NCBI GenBank assembly: GCA_035512595.1
Contig: DATKDU010000165.1
Coordinates: 1-10,611, forward strand
Length of the DNA stretch: 10,611 bases
Source of the DNA: DATKDU01 sp035512595
Lineage (GTDB): Bacteria; Planctomycetota; Planctomycetia; Pirellulales; Pirellulaceae
Direction: 5' to 3'
The position numbers and the translations under genes are program-made. Positions 1 to 5,770 of this stretch are shown piece after piece (the first letter of the stretch is position 1; the number at the start of each line of letters is the position of its first letter). The notes under the pieces were generated by a model. It did not search any database. It was given only the letters and a program-made list of their open reading frames with translations, and had not been told where the DNA came from.

Positions 1-115
1 CGGCTGCTGCGACCTCCGCCGCCTTGGCGGCCGGCATCTTGGCGAGCATCGTGCGAATGGCGAGGCTCCTGTTCTTTCGCGGGTCGGAGCGATCGGATTT
101 GCCTTTCTTGGGCAT
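1..115 (-). CDS. Small basic hypothetical protein, partial (C-terminus beyond the left edge)
   Basis: The first 38 codons are visible on the minus strand, starting at ATG 115-113 and running off the window. The protein opens MPKKGKSDRSDPRKN, is rich in Lys, Arg and Ala, and continues into a helical stretch (AIRTMLAKMPAAKAAEVAAA). An AAGG ribosome-binding site lies at about 122-125 on the plus strand, a suitable distance from this ATG. An ATG at 119-117 is in another frame. The pattern 'basic head, then S-x-AIR-x-M/Y..., then AKxxEV' resembles small planctomycete proteins with a helix-turn-helix-like fold, but that is recalled similarity and not a demonstrated match. A nucleic-acid-binding role would fit the charge; no function is claimed. 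The real length is unknown. Confidence 0.55.
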   Translation of the reverse strand, partial: MPKKGKSDRSDPRKNRSLAIRTMLAKMPAAKAAEVAAA

Positions 116-446
116 TCATCACCTTGGACAAAGAGTAAACCGTGTGCAAATGCTGACCATGACAGCATCGGTTAGCGAAACATAGTCTACCATAAACAGT
201 TGCCAGGTGGTGCGAACGACTTCTACGATGGCTGCCGGGAGCGGATCCGCTCGTTCCCTGCGTGGGCCTGCGTTGGCGGGCGCGGGGCTCGAAGCGATTG
301 GGGCGTTCGGCGACGACGAGCGGAAGAAGGGCGTCGAGCAGGTCATGGCACCGGCGCGTCAGCCGGTGATCGCCTCCGGAATCTCCCGCCGCTGCGACCC
401 GCCCGGAATGCCTCGTCAGGCCACACACTCGGCCGCCAGAGCGCTC
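116..446. other. Stretch without a supported gene
   Basis: Two mutually overlapping plus-strand frames (from 200 and 207, about 94 codons each) and one minus-strand frame (346-119) are open here. All have arginine-, alanine- or serine-rich translations without domain character, typical of chance frames in GC-rich DNA. The section must hold the promoter of the minus-strand gene that starts at 115, but no convincing -35/-10 pair is seen for it. No repeats or RNA genes are recognised. Confidence 0.5.
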
Positions 447-474
447 TTGCGAAAGGCGCCCGAGGCAATAGAAT
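447..474 (+). promoter_or_regulatory. Possible sigma70-type promoter of the small gene at 573
   Basis: TTGCGA (447-452) and TAGAAT (469-474) are separated by 16 bases. They match the consensus hexamers at 4/6 and 5/6. Transcription would begin near 481 and leave a leader of about 90 bases that contains the palindrome at 541-554. This is an inference from matches to a consensus that is loosely kept in planctomycetes. Confidence 0.3.
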
Positions 475-540
475 GGAAACGTAGCGGGTAGATGGCAATT
501 TTCACGGTTCCGGGCCGGCCGACGGCCCCAGCGCGACGGT

Positions 541-554
541 CGCCGCTAGCGGCG
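541..554. repeat. Perfect 14-base palindrome in the leader of the small gene
   Basis: CGCCGCTAGCGGCG is a perfect palindrome that ends 6 bases before the GGGAGG ribosome-binding site (561-566). A second dyad, GGGCC...GGCCC, lies just upstream at about 514-529. The palindrome could be an operator. As RNA it could form a CGCCG/CGGCG stem with a CTAG loop next to the ribosome-binding site. Confidence 0.4.
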
Positions 555-572
555 GCCCGCGGGAGGTTTTCC

Positions 573-755
573 TTGCTTACCGAATCTGAAGTGCAGCGGA
601 GCTTCCGCAACCTCTTCAAGTCCAAGGAATTCGGGGAAGAAACGTTCGAAAAGGCGGAGGCGCTTCTGGAAGAGCTGCGGGCAGAAAGCCCGCTGCGCCA
701 CCGACTGTGGGTGGAGCTGCAAGACATTCGGAAGATGCAGACCGCCAAAAGCTGA
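573..755 (+). CDS. Short charged helical hypothetical protein (60 residues)
   Basis: The open frame runs from 492, but the better start is TTG 573. It has GGGAGG at 561-566 with a 6-base spacer. The residues upstream of it (Arg/Ala/Pro-rich) look like translated leader, while everything after it reads like a folded helical protein: LLTESEVQRSFRNLF, then KSKEFGEETFEKAEALLEEL, then SPLRHRLWVELQDIRKM. The composition is rich in Glu, Lys, Arg and Leu, with no cysteine, signal peptide or membrane segment, so it is probably a small cytoplasmic helical bundle. The stop TGA (753-755) is the left half of a small GCTGA-TTTT-TCAGC hairpin. I do not recognise the family and propose no function. The alternative start at ATG 492 would give 87 residues. 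Confidence 0.6.
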   Translation: MLTESEVQRSFRNLFKSKEFGEETFEKAEALLEELRAESPLRHRLWVELQDIRKMQTAKS

Positions 756-831
756 TTTTTCAGCAGCCAGGCGATGTCACCAAGGCCGCAGTCTGAGCGA
801 GCGCCCGGACTTGCACGCTGTTTTCGCCAAT

Positions 832-857
832 TGCTCCCAAGCTACTGTTTGGGAGCA
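832..857. terminator. Hairpin between convergent genes
   Basis: TGCTCCCAA (832-840) pairs perfectly with TTGGGAGCA (849-857). The stem can extend inward by a G-U and a C-G pair to leave the loop TACT. It sits between the plus-strand stop at 755 and the minus-strand stop at 879. No T-run follows on either strand, so it could end transcription from both sides but is not a canonical intrinsic terminator. Confidence 0.45.
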
Positions 858-878
858 CACGTCGCGGAATCTCTGCTT

Positions 879-3083
879 CTACCACCGCCGGCGGCGGATC
901 GTGCTCCCCGATTCCCACAGCCAGGCAAAATACGCGTCCGCGGCGAGAATGTCGGCAGCCGTCGGCACTCGCCGCATGGAAAGCCCGAGTGTGTCGTTCA
1001 TGACGCTATGCTCGAACTCTTCCCCTTCCAGGTGGACCATACCCAGTGCGTGGCCCAGCTCGTGCATGAGCACCGTGAGCAAGTCCGCCTTGCCGAGCGC
1101 CGCACTGCCGCGGCCGGCTTGCCGCTCCGAAGGTGAGACAAAGATCGAAAACTCTTCGTCGGATTCCGGCGTGGCATCGACGAACCAGCCGTACCCGGCG
1201 GCATTCACGTCGATGACGATCGTTCCGGGTGCTTCCATTCCCAGCATCGATCCGGGCAAGTCGGCGACGACGAACTCCGTTCCCGCCAGCGCGTTTCGCA
1301 CGGCCTGCGCATCGACGCCCGCCGCGACCCACCGGCGGCCCGCTTCCTGCGCCAGCAGCGCCAGGTCGGTCTCGCTGATTCCCGGAACGTCCGCCTCGTT
1401 TTCTGCCGGCGGCCGGTCGAGCATCAGCGGCGATCCCTGGATGTTGATCACCACGGTGGCGGTCGAATCGCTCTCAGCCCAATCGTCCTTCGCTTTGTAG
1501 GTGAATGAATCCGAAATCGGCATCATGCCCGGATTCGGGCCAGTGTAGGTGTACGTGATCTCGCCCGATTCGTGATCGACGGTCAGCGTCCCGTTTTGCG
1601 GGGGCGTGGTGACGATGTCGTTCCCCGGAGGGTCGACAATGTCGAGGTCGTCACCATCGGGATCGGTGTCGTTATCTAGGACGTTGTACGTCACGCTGTT
1701 CGGCCCCGCCGGATTGTAAAAAATGGTGCCCATATTATCGCCGTTGACGCTCGGTGCGGCGTTCGTGACATCGATCACCACGTATCCAGGCTGAGTGCTC
1801 GTCACGCCTCCAGAGGAAAGGTTGTAGTAAAACGCGTCTTTGCCCACGAAGTTGTTGTTCGGATCGTAGGTAAAGCTCCCATCGCCGTTAAGGCTCAGTA
1901 CCCCGTGCATGGTCGAGTGGATCAGCTCAATCGTGCCGTTGGTCGGAGTGTCGTTGCCCAAGATGCCTGGCGCGCCAACGTTCAGCGTTCCCGTGTGGGA
2001 CACGCTGTACTGATCAGGCGTCGCAATCACGCCCCCGCCGCAAACGCCTACCTCATCATCCGGGTGGCCGTCCTCCACGTCGCAGTGCCCATCGTTGTCG
2101 GCTTGACCAAGGCCGCCGCTGTCGGACATGTCGAACCATCCGGGTGTTCCTCCAACGTCCTTGTGAGGTTGATCAATCGGCCCCCCTGGAACGTTGGACC
2201 ATAGGACGTCCGCCCCGTCACCGCCGTCGATCGTGTCGTTGCCTGCGCCCCCTTCGATGATGTCCTGTCCCGTGCCGCCGTTGAGCGTGTCGTCGCCGTC
2301 GCCCCCTGAAATGTAGTCGTTCCCCTGCCCTCCGTTGATGGTGTCGATTTCTCCCTCGCCGAAGAGGAAATCGAAATCATCATTGCCGCTGATGGTATCG
2401 TTGTCGGCACCGCCGAAAATCCAATCGGTGCCGTCACCGCCGGTAATTGTGTCATTGCCGTCGCCGCCGGCGAGGACGTCGTGCCCGCCCATGCCGTGAA
2501 TCTCGTCGTTGCCGCCGTTGCCAAAGATCGTGTCGCCATCGGGGCCGCCGTTGAGCAGATCGCCCACCCAGGATCCGGTGATCGTATCGAACCCGTATCC
2601 ACCGCTGACAGTGGGCCTTTTCGTTTGATTGCCGTTCGCGTCAAAAGCCCCAAGCGCTGGAAAGAACGCTTGCGTCATCGGGAACAAGTGGACCTCGTCA
2701 CTCTCATCGAGGGCGTCGACGCTGATCCACGTTGTCGCCGCGGCCGTAAATCCCGCAAAGCCTGGAATTGGACGACTGTCCCAGCACGGCGTCGTCGGAG
2801 CCGGATCGTCATCCCACACACCAAGGTAGACAATGCCGGTGACGGGATCGGTGTACGGGGCGGCCTCAAAGTAATCTCGCTCGTTGGTCAGCGTAAACGC
2901 GACGCCCGTGGCCCCTACCGTGGGCGCAGGCCAGGGCACGCCGCCCGAGTCGCAGGGCGCCGCAAGGACGCGACGATCCTCGAGCTGCTCCAACGCAGGC
3001 CGATAGAATCGCACGGCGGCATTCGCTTGGCGTGTCTTGTTGCGTCGGATGCGGGACGATTGGCGACCAAAGGAGAACAACAT
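879..3083 (-). CDS. Large extracellular protein: LEDR-type N-terminus, RTX repeats, two cadherin-like domains, metzincin-like zinc-protease domain
   Basis: This 734-residue protein starts at ATG 3083, with GGAGGT six bases upstream (3090-3095 on the plus strand). Residues 1-30 are basic. Residues 31-41 (LEQLEDRRVLA) are the segment known at the N-terminus of many large planctomycete surface or secreted proteins; there is no ordinary hydrophobic signal peptide. Residues 161-295 are 15 gapless nonapeptides of the GGxGxDxxx type (RTX, a Ca2+-binding beta-roll). Two cadherin/VCBS-like domains follow: about 352-440 (GNDTPTNG..., GDGSFTYDP, FxGxDxFYY) and about 441-549 (NVLDNDTDPDGD, SFTYKAKDD). 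At the C-terminus, HELGHALGMVH (674-684) is a complete HExxHxxGxxH zinc motif with E675 as catalytic base, followed by SVM (693-695) as a possible Met-turn. A serralysin/matrixin-like peptidase or peptidase-derived domain is likely; activity is inferred. No type I secretion genes lie nearby. The N-terminal segment suggests another export route. Confidence 0.9.
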   Translation of the reverse strand: MLFSFGRQSSRIRRNKTRQANAAVRFYRPALEQLEDRRVLAAPCDSGGVPWPAPTVGATGVAFTLTNERDYFEAAPYTDPVTGIVYLGVWDDDPAPTTPCWDSRPIPGFAGFTAAATTWISVDALDESDEVHLFPMTQAFFPALGAFDANGNQTKRPTVSGGYGFDTITGSWVGDLLNGGPDGDTIFGNGGNDEIHGMGGHDVLAGGDGNDTITGGDGTDWIFGGADNDTISGNDDFDFLFGEGEIDTINGGQGNDYISGGDGDDTLNGGTGQDIIEGGAGNDTIDGGDGADVLWSNVPGGPIDQPHKDVGGTPGWFDMSDSGGLGQADNDGHCDVEDGHPDDEVGVCGGGVIATPDQYSVSHTGTLNVGAPGILGNDTPTNGTIELIHSTMHGVLSLNGDGSFTYDPNNNFVGKDAFYYNLSSGGVTSTQPGYVVIDVTNAAPSVNGDNMGTIFYNPAGPNSVTYNVLDNDTDPDGDDLDIVDPPGNDIVTTPPQNGTLTVDHESGEITYTYTGPNPGMMPISDSFTYKAKDDWAESDSTATVVINIQGSPLMLDRPPAENEADVPGISETDLALLAQEAGRRWVAAGVDAQAVRNALAGTEFVVADLPGSMLGMEAPGTIVIDVNAAGYGWFVDATPESDEEFSIFVSPSERQAGRGSAALGKADLLTVLMHELGHALGMVHLEGEEFEHSVMNDTLGLSMRRVPTAADILAADAYFAWLWESGSTIRRRRW
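2199..2603 (-). repeat. RTX nonapeptide repeat block (15 x 27 bases)
   Basis: This block encodes residues 161-295 of the large secreted protein. All 15 units keep a 9-residue phase without insertions. Units such as GGDGNDTIT, GGQGNDYIS and GGAGNDTID are canonical; GNDDFDFLF and GEGEIDTIN are degenerate. Unit sequences differ at DNA level, so the array looks old and not recently amplified. Its GC-rich periodic codons also keep the antisense frames open, which explains the long false ORFs on the plus strand here. Confidence 0.85.
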
Positions 3084-3323
3084 GGCCAGACCTCCGATGT
3101 AAAGCGGTCCTCAGCCGGCCTTGGTCATGCGAATTGCACCCAGGGAGAAAACGTCCGATTGAGGCAGCCGTTGGCTTCAGCGTCAATTTATAGCAGATGC
3201 GTTTTTTTTTTTTTCAAGTCTGGACAATTGTTCTTTCTTGCAAAACTTTTGGCTGCGGCTGACAATTGGAACAGGCTGGCCCGCTTCGCAAGTAGTTCGG
3301 GGCCGCAATTTACCGGAGTAGCC
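3084..3323. promoter_or_regulatory. Divergent intergenic region between the secreted protein and the LRR gene
   Basis: These 240 bases must carry both promoters. The middle is AT-rich and holds an uninterrupted run of 13 T at 3202-3214. For the plus strand, TTGCAA (3238-3243) and GACAAT (3261-3266) with a 17-base spacer are a weak candidate pair that would give a leader of about 50 bases. On the minus strand a TTGACG occurs at 3186-3181 with no good -10 element at the right distance. The octamer GACAATTG occurs twice (3223-3230 and 3261-3268). None of this is decisive. Confidence 0.4.
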
Positions 3324-4433
3324 ATGTTCCGGCCGCGAATTAGCTTGCGCTGGTTTCTACTTGGAACGGCGGGTCTCAGCGCCCTCATCGGCCTCGTCAT
3401 CAAGCCCGCTTACGACCACTGGCAGCACCGAACTTGGCTAGCTCACCAGCAGTGGATTGCCCACCAAATTGATGGCAATGGCAATGGCGTCCTTATGCGC
3501 GACGGGGTCGTGGTCGAAACCCACCTAGGTCCGCGAGACGGAAGAGGTCGGTTTCCCCTACTCGAGAACGCGAGCGAGTTGGAGACACTCGATATGCTCT
3601 GCTCGCTCGACGATAAGGAGATCCAATCGTTGCGCGGCCATTCCAAGCTGCAAAAGCTCATGATTTGGCCGCAAAGCCCGGGGATCACGAATGATTCGCT
3701 GAGGGTCGTGGGAAGGTTGCCTGAGTTGACCGGCATCGTCCTCTGCGGGACGCGAATTGACGACCAGGGGATTGCTGAACTGGGCGACCTTGAAAAGCTT
3801 GCCGGACTCCACATTGCGTTTTCGCCCGTTCGCGGCTACGGGTTTGCCAGGCTCAAGTCGGCATCGCGCCTTGCAGACATCTCTTTGCGCGGTTCGGTAG
3901 CGGACGACGACGGGCTAATCGGACTTACCGGCTGCAAGAGACTGGTCTGGCTCGACCTGAGCAAGACCAGGGTTCACGGCCCCGGACTAGTACACCTCAA
4001 GGGCTTGCCCGAGCTCCAGAAGTTGAACTTGGCTGGAACTCGACTCACGAGCGGAGAAGCGTTCGGCTCGCTGGATCAGGTGGTCCAGCTTGATCTGTCT
4101 GAGACTCAACTGTCCCCGGGGGTCCTGCGCCATTTGGCCGGCATGGACAACCTGCTGCGGTTGAACCTCACTCGCTCGGCAATGACCGACGACTTGCTGG
4201 CCGAGCTAGAGGACGTTCGGCAGGTCAAATGGCTGAATTTGTCGCACACCAACATTACCGACGCAGGACTGGTCCACCTGCGCAAGCACCCCCAACTGGT
4301 CTCCCTCGATCTCCGAGGGACGCGCGTGACCGACGCGGCACTCGCCAAGTTGCGCGCCGAAATGCCCTGGCCCAAGAATCGGAAGGAGCACTTCGAGGCC
4401 ATCCAACCAAATCGACCACGGGTGTCCCCCTGA
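3324..4433 (+). CDS. Membrane-anchored leucine-rich-repeat protein
   Basis: This 369-residue protein starts at ATG 3324 with GGAG at 3315-3318 (5-base spacer). The frame is open further upstream, but that part is antisense to the RTX gene. The N-terminus (MFRPRISLRWFLLGTAG...) has a basic head and one hydrophobic segment at about 11-26, an uncleaved anchor common in planctomycetes. Residues 109-348 form about ten leucine-rich repeats, mostly exactly 24 residues, on the pattern LxxLxLxxTxITDxGLxxLxxLPx; clear units begin at L135, L207, V301 and L325. One unit (about 231-252) is 22 residues. This short-repeat type makes a solenoid used for protein binding, so a scaffold or interaction role outside the membrane is likely; the partner is unknown. 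No catalytic domain is present. The C-terminal 20 residues are basic and polar. Confidence 0.85.
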   Translation: MFRPRISLRWFLLGTAGLSALIGLVIKPAYDHWQHRTWLAHQQWIAHQIDGNGNGVLMRDGVVVETHLGPRDGRGRFPLLENASELETLDMLCSLDDKEIQSLRGHSKLQKLMIWPQSPGITNDSLRVVGRLPELTGIVLCGTRIDDQGIAELGDLEKLAGLHIAFSPVRGYGFARLKSASRLADISLRGSVADDDGLIGLTGCKRLVWLDLSKTRVHGPGLVHLKGLPELQKLNLAGTRLTSGEAFGSLDQVVQLDLSETQLSPGVLRHLAGMDNLLRLNLTRSAMTDDLLAELEDVRQVKWLNLSHTNITDAGLVHLRKHPQLVSLDLRGTRVTDAALAKLRAEMPWPKNRKEHFEAIQPNRPRVSP

Positions 4434-4460
4434 GGGCCGTTCCCATGTTTCGGCCGGCGG

Positions 4461-4483
4461 AGTGGCACTGTCCGGGTGCCACT
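4461..4483. terminator. Perfect 8-base-pair dyad after the LRR gene
   Basis: AGTGGCAC (4461-4468) and GTGCCACT (4476-4483) flank a 7-base loop, 27 bases after the LRR stop codon. No T-run follows, so it may be a weak or factor-assisted terminator. It could equally be one copy of a dispersed intergenic palindrome; similar GTGGCAC/GTGCCAC dyads are frequent in some planctomycete genomes (recalled, not checked). Confidence 0.4.
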
Positions 4484-4712
4484 GCGACCCGTAAGAACCG
4501 AGCCGCTCGACCAACGCCAGTCGCGGGCCTTCTGGCACAGTCTTCCCTGAACGGGATTCGTCCCCCTGGACCTAGACAGAGACGTGGGAAATAATTTTTT
4601 GTGCACTACGAAACAAAACAGCACTTTCGCGCATCTAACCTAGAGGCCCCCGGTGCGCGGGGCTGCCGGCGGGCGGTAGGCCGGCCGGCTGATGTTTGAC
4701 AATTCGGTAGAA

Positions 4713-4741
4713 CAGGGGCCAGGAAGCAGGGGCCAGGGGCC
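4713..4741. repeat. Short GGGGCC-containing direct repeat
   Basis: CAGGGGCCAGG occurs at 4713-4723 and again at 4727-4737 (period 14), and a third GGGGCC follows at 4736-4741. It looks like a small slippage-type array in non-coding DNA. Confidence 0.5.
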
Positions 4742-4776
4742 GATAAGGCGCGGAGTTGAAATGGCGCTGAAGCGGG

Positions 4777-4920
4777 CTTATTCAAGGAAAATCCGGACGT
4801 TTAGATAAGGTGTTGGTGAGTAAGGGGTTAGATGGATCCGAGCGTGCGGCCCGGGTGGCAGGAGCACTTATTAAAGGAAAATCCGCTAGTTTCGCTAAGC
4901 GGTTGGCTGGCAAAGAGTTA
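4777..4920. repeat. Two imperfect 54-base direct repeats, period exactly 90
   Basis: Copy 1 is 4777-4830 and copy 2 is 4867-4920. They align without gaps at 40 of 54 positions and share CTTATT, AAGGAAAATCCG, GTTT, TAAG, GTTGG and a final GTTA. The 36 bases after each copy do not align. The core GGAAAATCC appears a third time at 5020-5028, where a CTT again lies six bases before it. Copy 2 can form a CCGCT/AGCGG hairpin that copy 1 lacks. Confidence 0.55.
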
Positions 4921-4973
4921 GGCGCAAAAATCGGGCCTGAAAAAGACCCGAAATCGCTTATCGGATGCTAAGC

Positions 4974-5009
4974 CCGGTCCGCACGTTCGATTCGTGTGCG
5001 GGGCACCGG
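4974..5009 (+). other. Strong hairpin resembling a tRNA T-arm and acceptor 3' strand
   Basis: CCGGT-CCGCAC (4974-4984) pairs with GTGCGG (4996-5001) and, after a GGC bulge, with ACCGG (5005-5009). Alternatively GCACG (4981-4985), TTCGATT (4986-4992) and CGTGT (4993-4997) form an ideal T-arm: a five-pair stem with the conserved G-C closing pair and a TTCRANY loop. It is followed by GCGGGGC, an A, and CC, as at a tRNA 3' end. No matching 5' acceptor, D-arm or anticodon arm is found upstream, so it is not an intact tRNA. It may be a tRNA remnant or a coincidence within a terminator-like structure. Confidence 0.35.
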
Positions 5010-5016
5010 ACTTTCA

Positions 5017-5060
5017 CCCGGAAAATCCTCGCGGAAACGCTGGTTTTCTCGGGTTTTTGT
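5017..5060 (+). terminator. Intrinsic terminator with GNRA-type loop and T5
   Basis: CCCG-GAAAA (5017-5025) pairs with TTTTC-(T)-CGGG (5044-5053). Inside it, CC/GG and GCG/CGC pairs close a GAAA tetraloop (5034-5037). TTTTT follows at 5054-5058 on the plus strand. On the minus strand the same hairpin comes 12 bases after the stop of the GYF_2 gene at 5066, so it can serve that gene as well, although the T-run favours plus-strand transcripts. Confidence 0.65.
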
Positions 5061-5065
5061 TGTGT

Positions 5066-5746
5066 CTAGCGCAGCCAGGCCGCCAGGGCGAGGACGAAGA
5101 CGCCCATGTTCAGGATGATGAAGCCGATGGAGACCACGATGCCGGCGATCGTCAGGCCGCGGCCGGCGGGGTCCATTTTTTCCCGCTTCATCAGCCGCAG
5201 GTCGTAGAGGCCGAGGATCAGGCCGATGAGCGAGGGGGCGGCGCAAAGGGTGAAGATGCCGACGATGGCCAGCGCCAGCACGAGCGGGCCGCGGTGCGGC
5301 TGAATGCCGCGGGCGTAGTAGGAGTGGAGCGTGGGGGTCCGCGGCGCGGATGGCGCGGCGTCAGCGGTCATCGCGACGGGCGTCATCGGCGCCGCGGGCG
5401 TCAGGTCGGGATAAACCTCCGTCGCCCACAGCCACTGCTGACCACCCCTCGGCAAAAGCTGCGAGCGATGGGTGATTCGTCCGGCATCGCGCCAGCCGTC
5501 GAGTTCCTCCTTGCTGACCGGGCCGTAGACCAGACCGTCCGGCGATTTGACTTGCCAAGACTCGCCGGTCGGCGGCGCAGGAATGGACATCTCATAGCCG
5601 GCGCTGGAGACGGTATTTTGCAGCGGCACCGTGTAAACGAGCTGGCAGTGCGGACAGCGGGCTTTCCTCCCCGCGTGTTCTCCCGCCACGCGCAGCCGCT
5701 TGCCGCAGCCGCCGCAGAGAGAGTCGATGTAAGTGTCGGTGGTCAT
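5066..5746 (-). CDS. Zinc-ribbon / GYF_2 / DUF4190-like membrane protein (second gene of the pair)
   Basis: This 226-residue protein starts at ATG 5746. C11, C14, C31 and C34 (CGGC...CPHC) form a zinc-ribbon knuckle pair. Residues about 64-115 match the GYF_2 pattern: W-x-V-K-x-P-D-G-L-V-Y-G-P-V...EELDGW..AGRI...QL...W at the end. After an Ala/Pro-rich linker (about 116-150), the C-terminus has two hydrophobic segments (about 154-180 and 198-222) around the polar loop YDLRLMKREKMDPAGRGLT, the layout of DUF4190-type domains. GYF_2 domains are thought to bind peptides and are common in planctomycete membrane proteins. The soluble part probably faces the cytoplasm because of the zinc ribbon (inference). 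It lies 24 bases after its paralogue and is probably co-transcribed. The ribosome-binding site is weak. Partner unknown. Confidence 0.8.
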   Translation of the reverse strand: MTTDTYIDSLCGGCGKRLRVAGEHAGRKARCPHCQLVYTVPLQNTVSSAGYEMSIPAPPTGESWQVKSPDGLVYGPVSKEELDGWRDAGRITHRSQLLPRGGQQWLWATEVYPDLTPAAPMTPVAMTADAAPSAPRTPTLHSYYARGIQPHRGPLVLALAIVGIFTLCAAPSLIGLILGLYDLRLMKREKMDPAGRGLTIAGIVVSIGFIILNMGVFVLALAAWLR

Positions 5747-5770
5747 GTAGATCGCGGGCTGACCTCGAGT

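Larger units (their letters stand above)
4434..5065. other. Long non-coding spacer with repeats and hairpins
   Basis: No frame in these 632 bases reads like a protein; the open minus-strand frames are shadows of the LRR gene or run through repeats. After the LRR dyad the DNA contains a T6 run (4595-4600), a very GC-rich section around 4645-4690 with several GCCGGC copies, a TTGACA (4696-4701) without a good -10 partner, a GGGGCC repeat, the 90-base-spaced repeats, and two hairpins ending in T5. It separates two convergent transcription units, so both 3' ends should lie here. Confidence 0.6.

Noticed and set aside
200..491. Two overlapping 94-codon plus-strand ORFs
   Set aside because: They overlap each other in different frames, have no clear ribosome-binding site and read as random GC-rich sequence.
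811..1500. 229-codon plus-strand ORF
   Set aside because: Antisense to the zinc-protease domain; Ser/Ala-rich translation with no domain character.
2481..3323. Long open extension upstream of the LRR gene (total 650 codons)
   Set aside because: It is antisense to the RTX gene, where periodic GC-rich codons keep frames open. The LRR start at 3324 has its own ribosome-binding site and a classic anchor N-terminus.
4646..5007. Possible tmRNA (the GCCCCCG at 4646 and the T-arm-like end are about 360 bases apart)
   Set aside because: The acceptor strands pair poorly, the conserved GGATTCGAC near the 5' end is missing, and no tag reading frame ending in an ALAA-like sequence is present.
4925..5008. 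Intact tRNA gene around the T-arm-like hairpin
   Set aside because: A GCT-containing loop at 4965-4971 has non-pairing flanks, and no 5' acceptor or D-arm matches.
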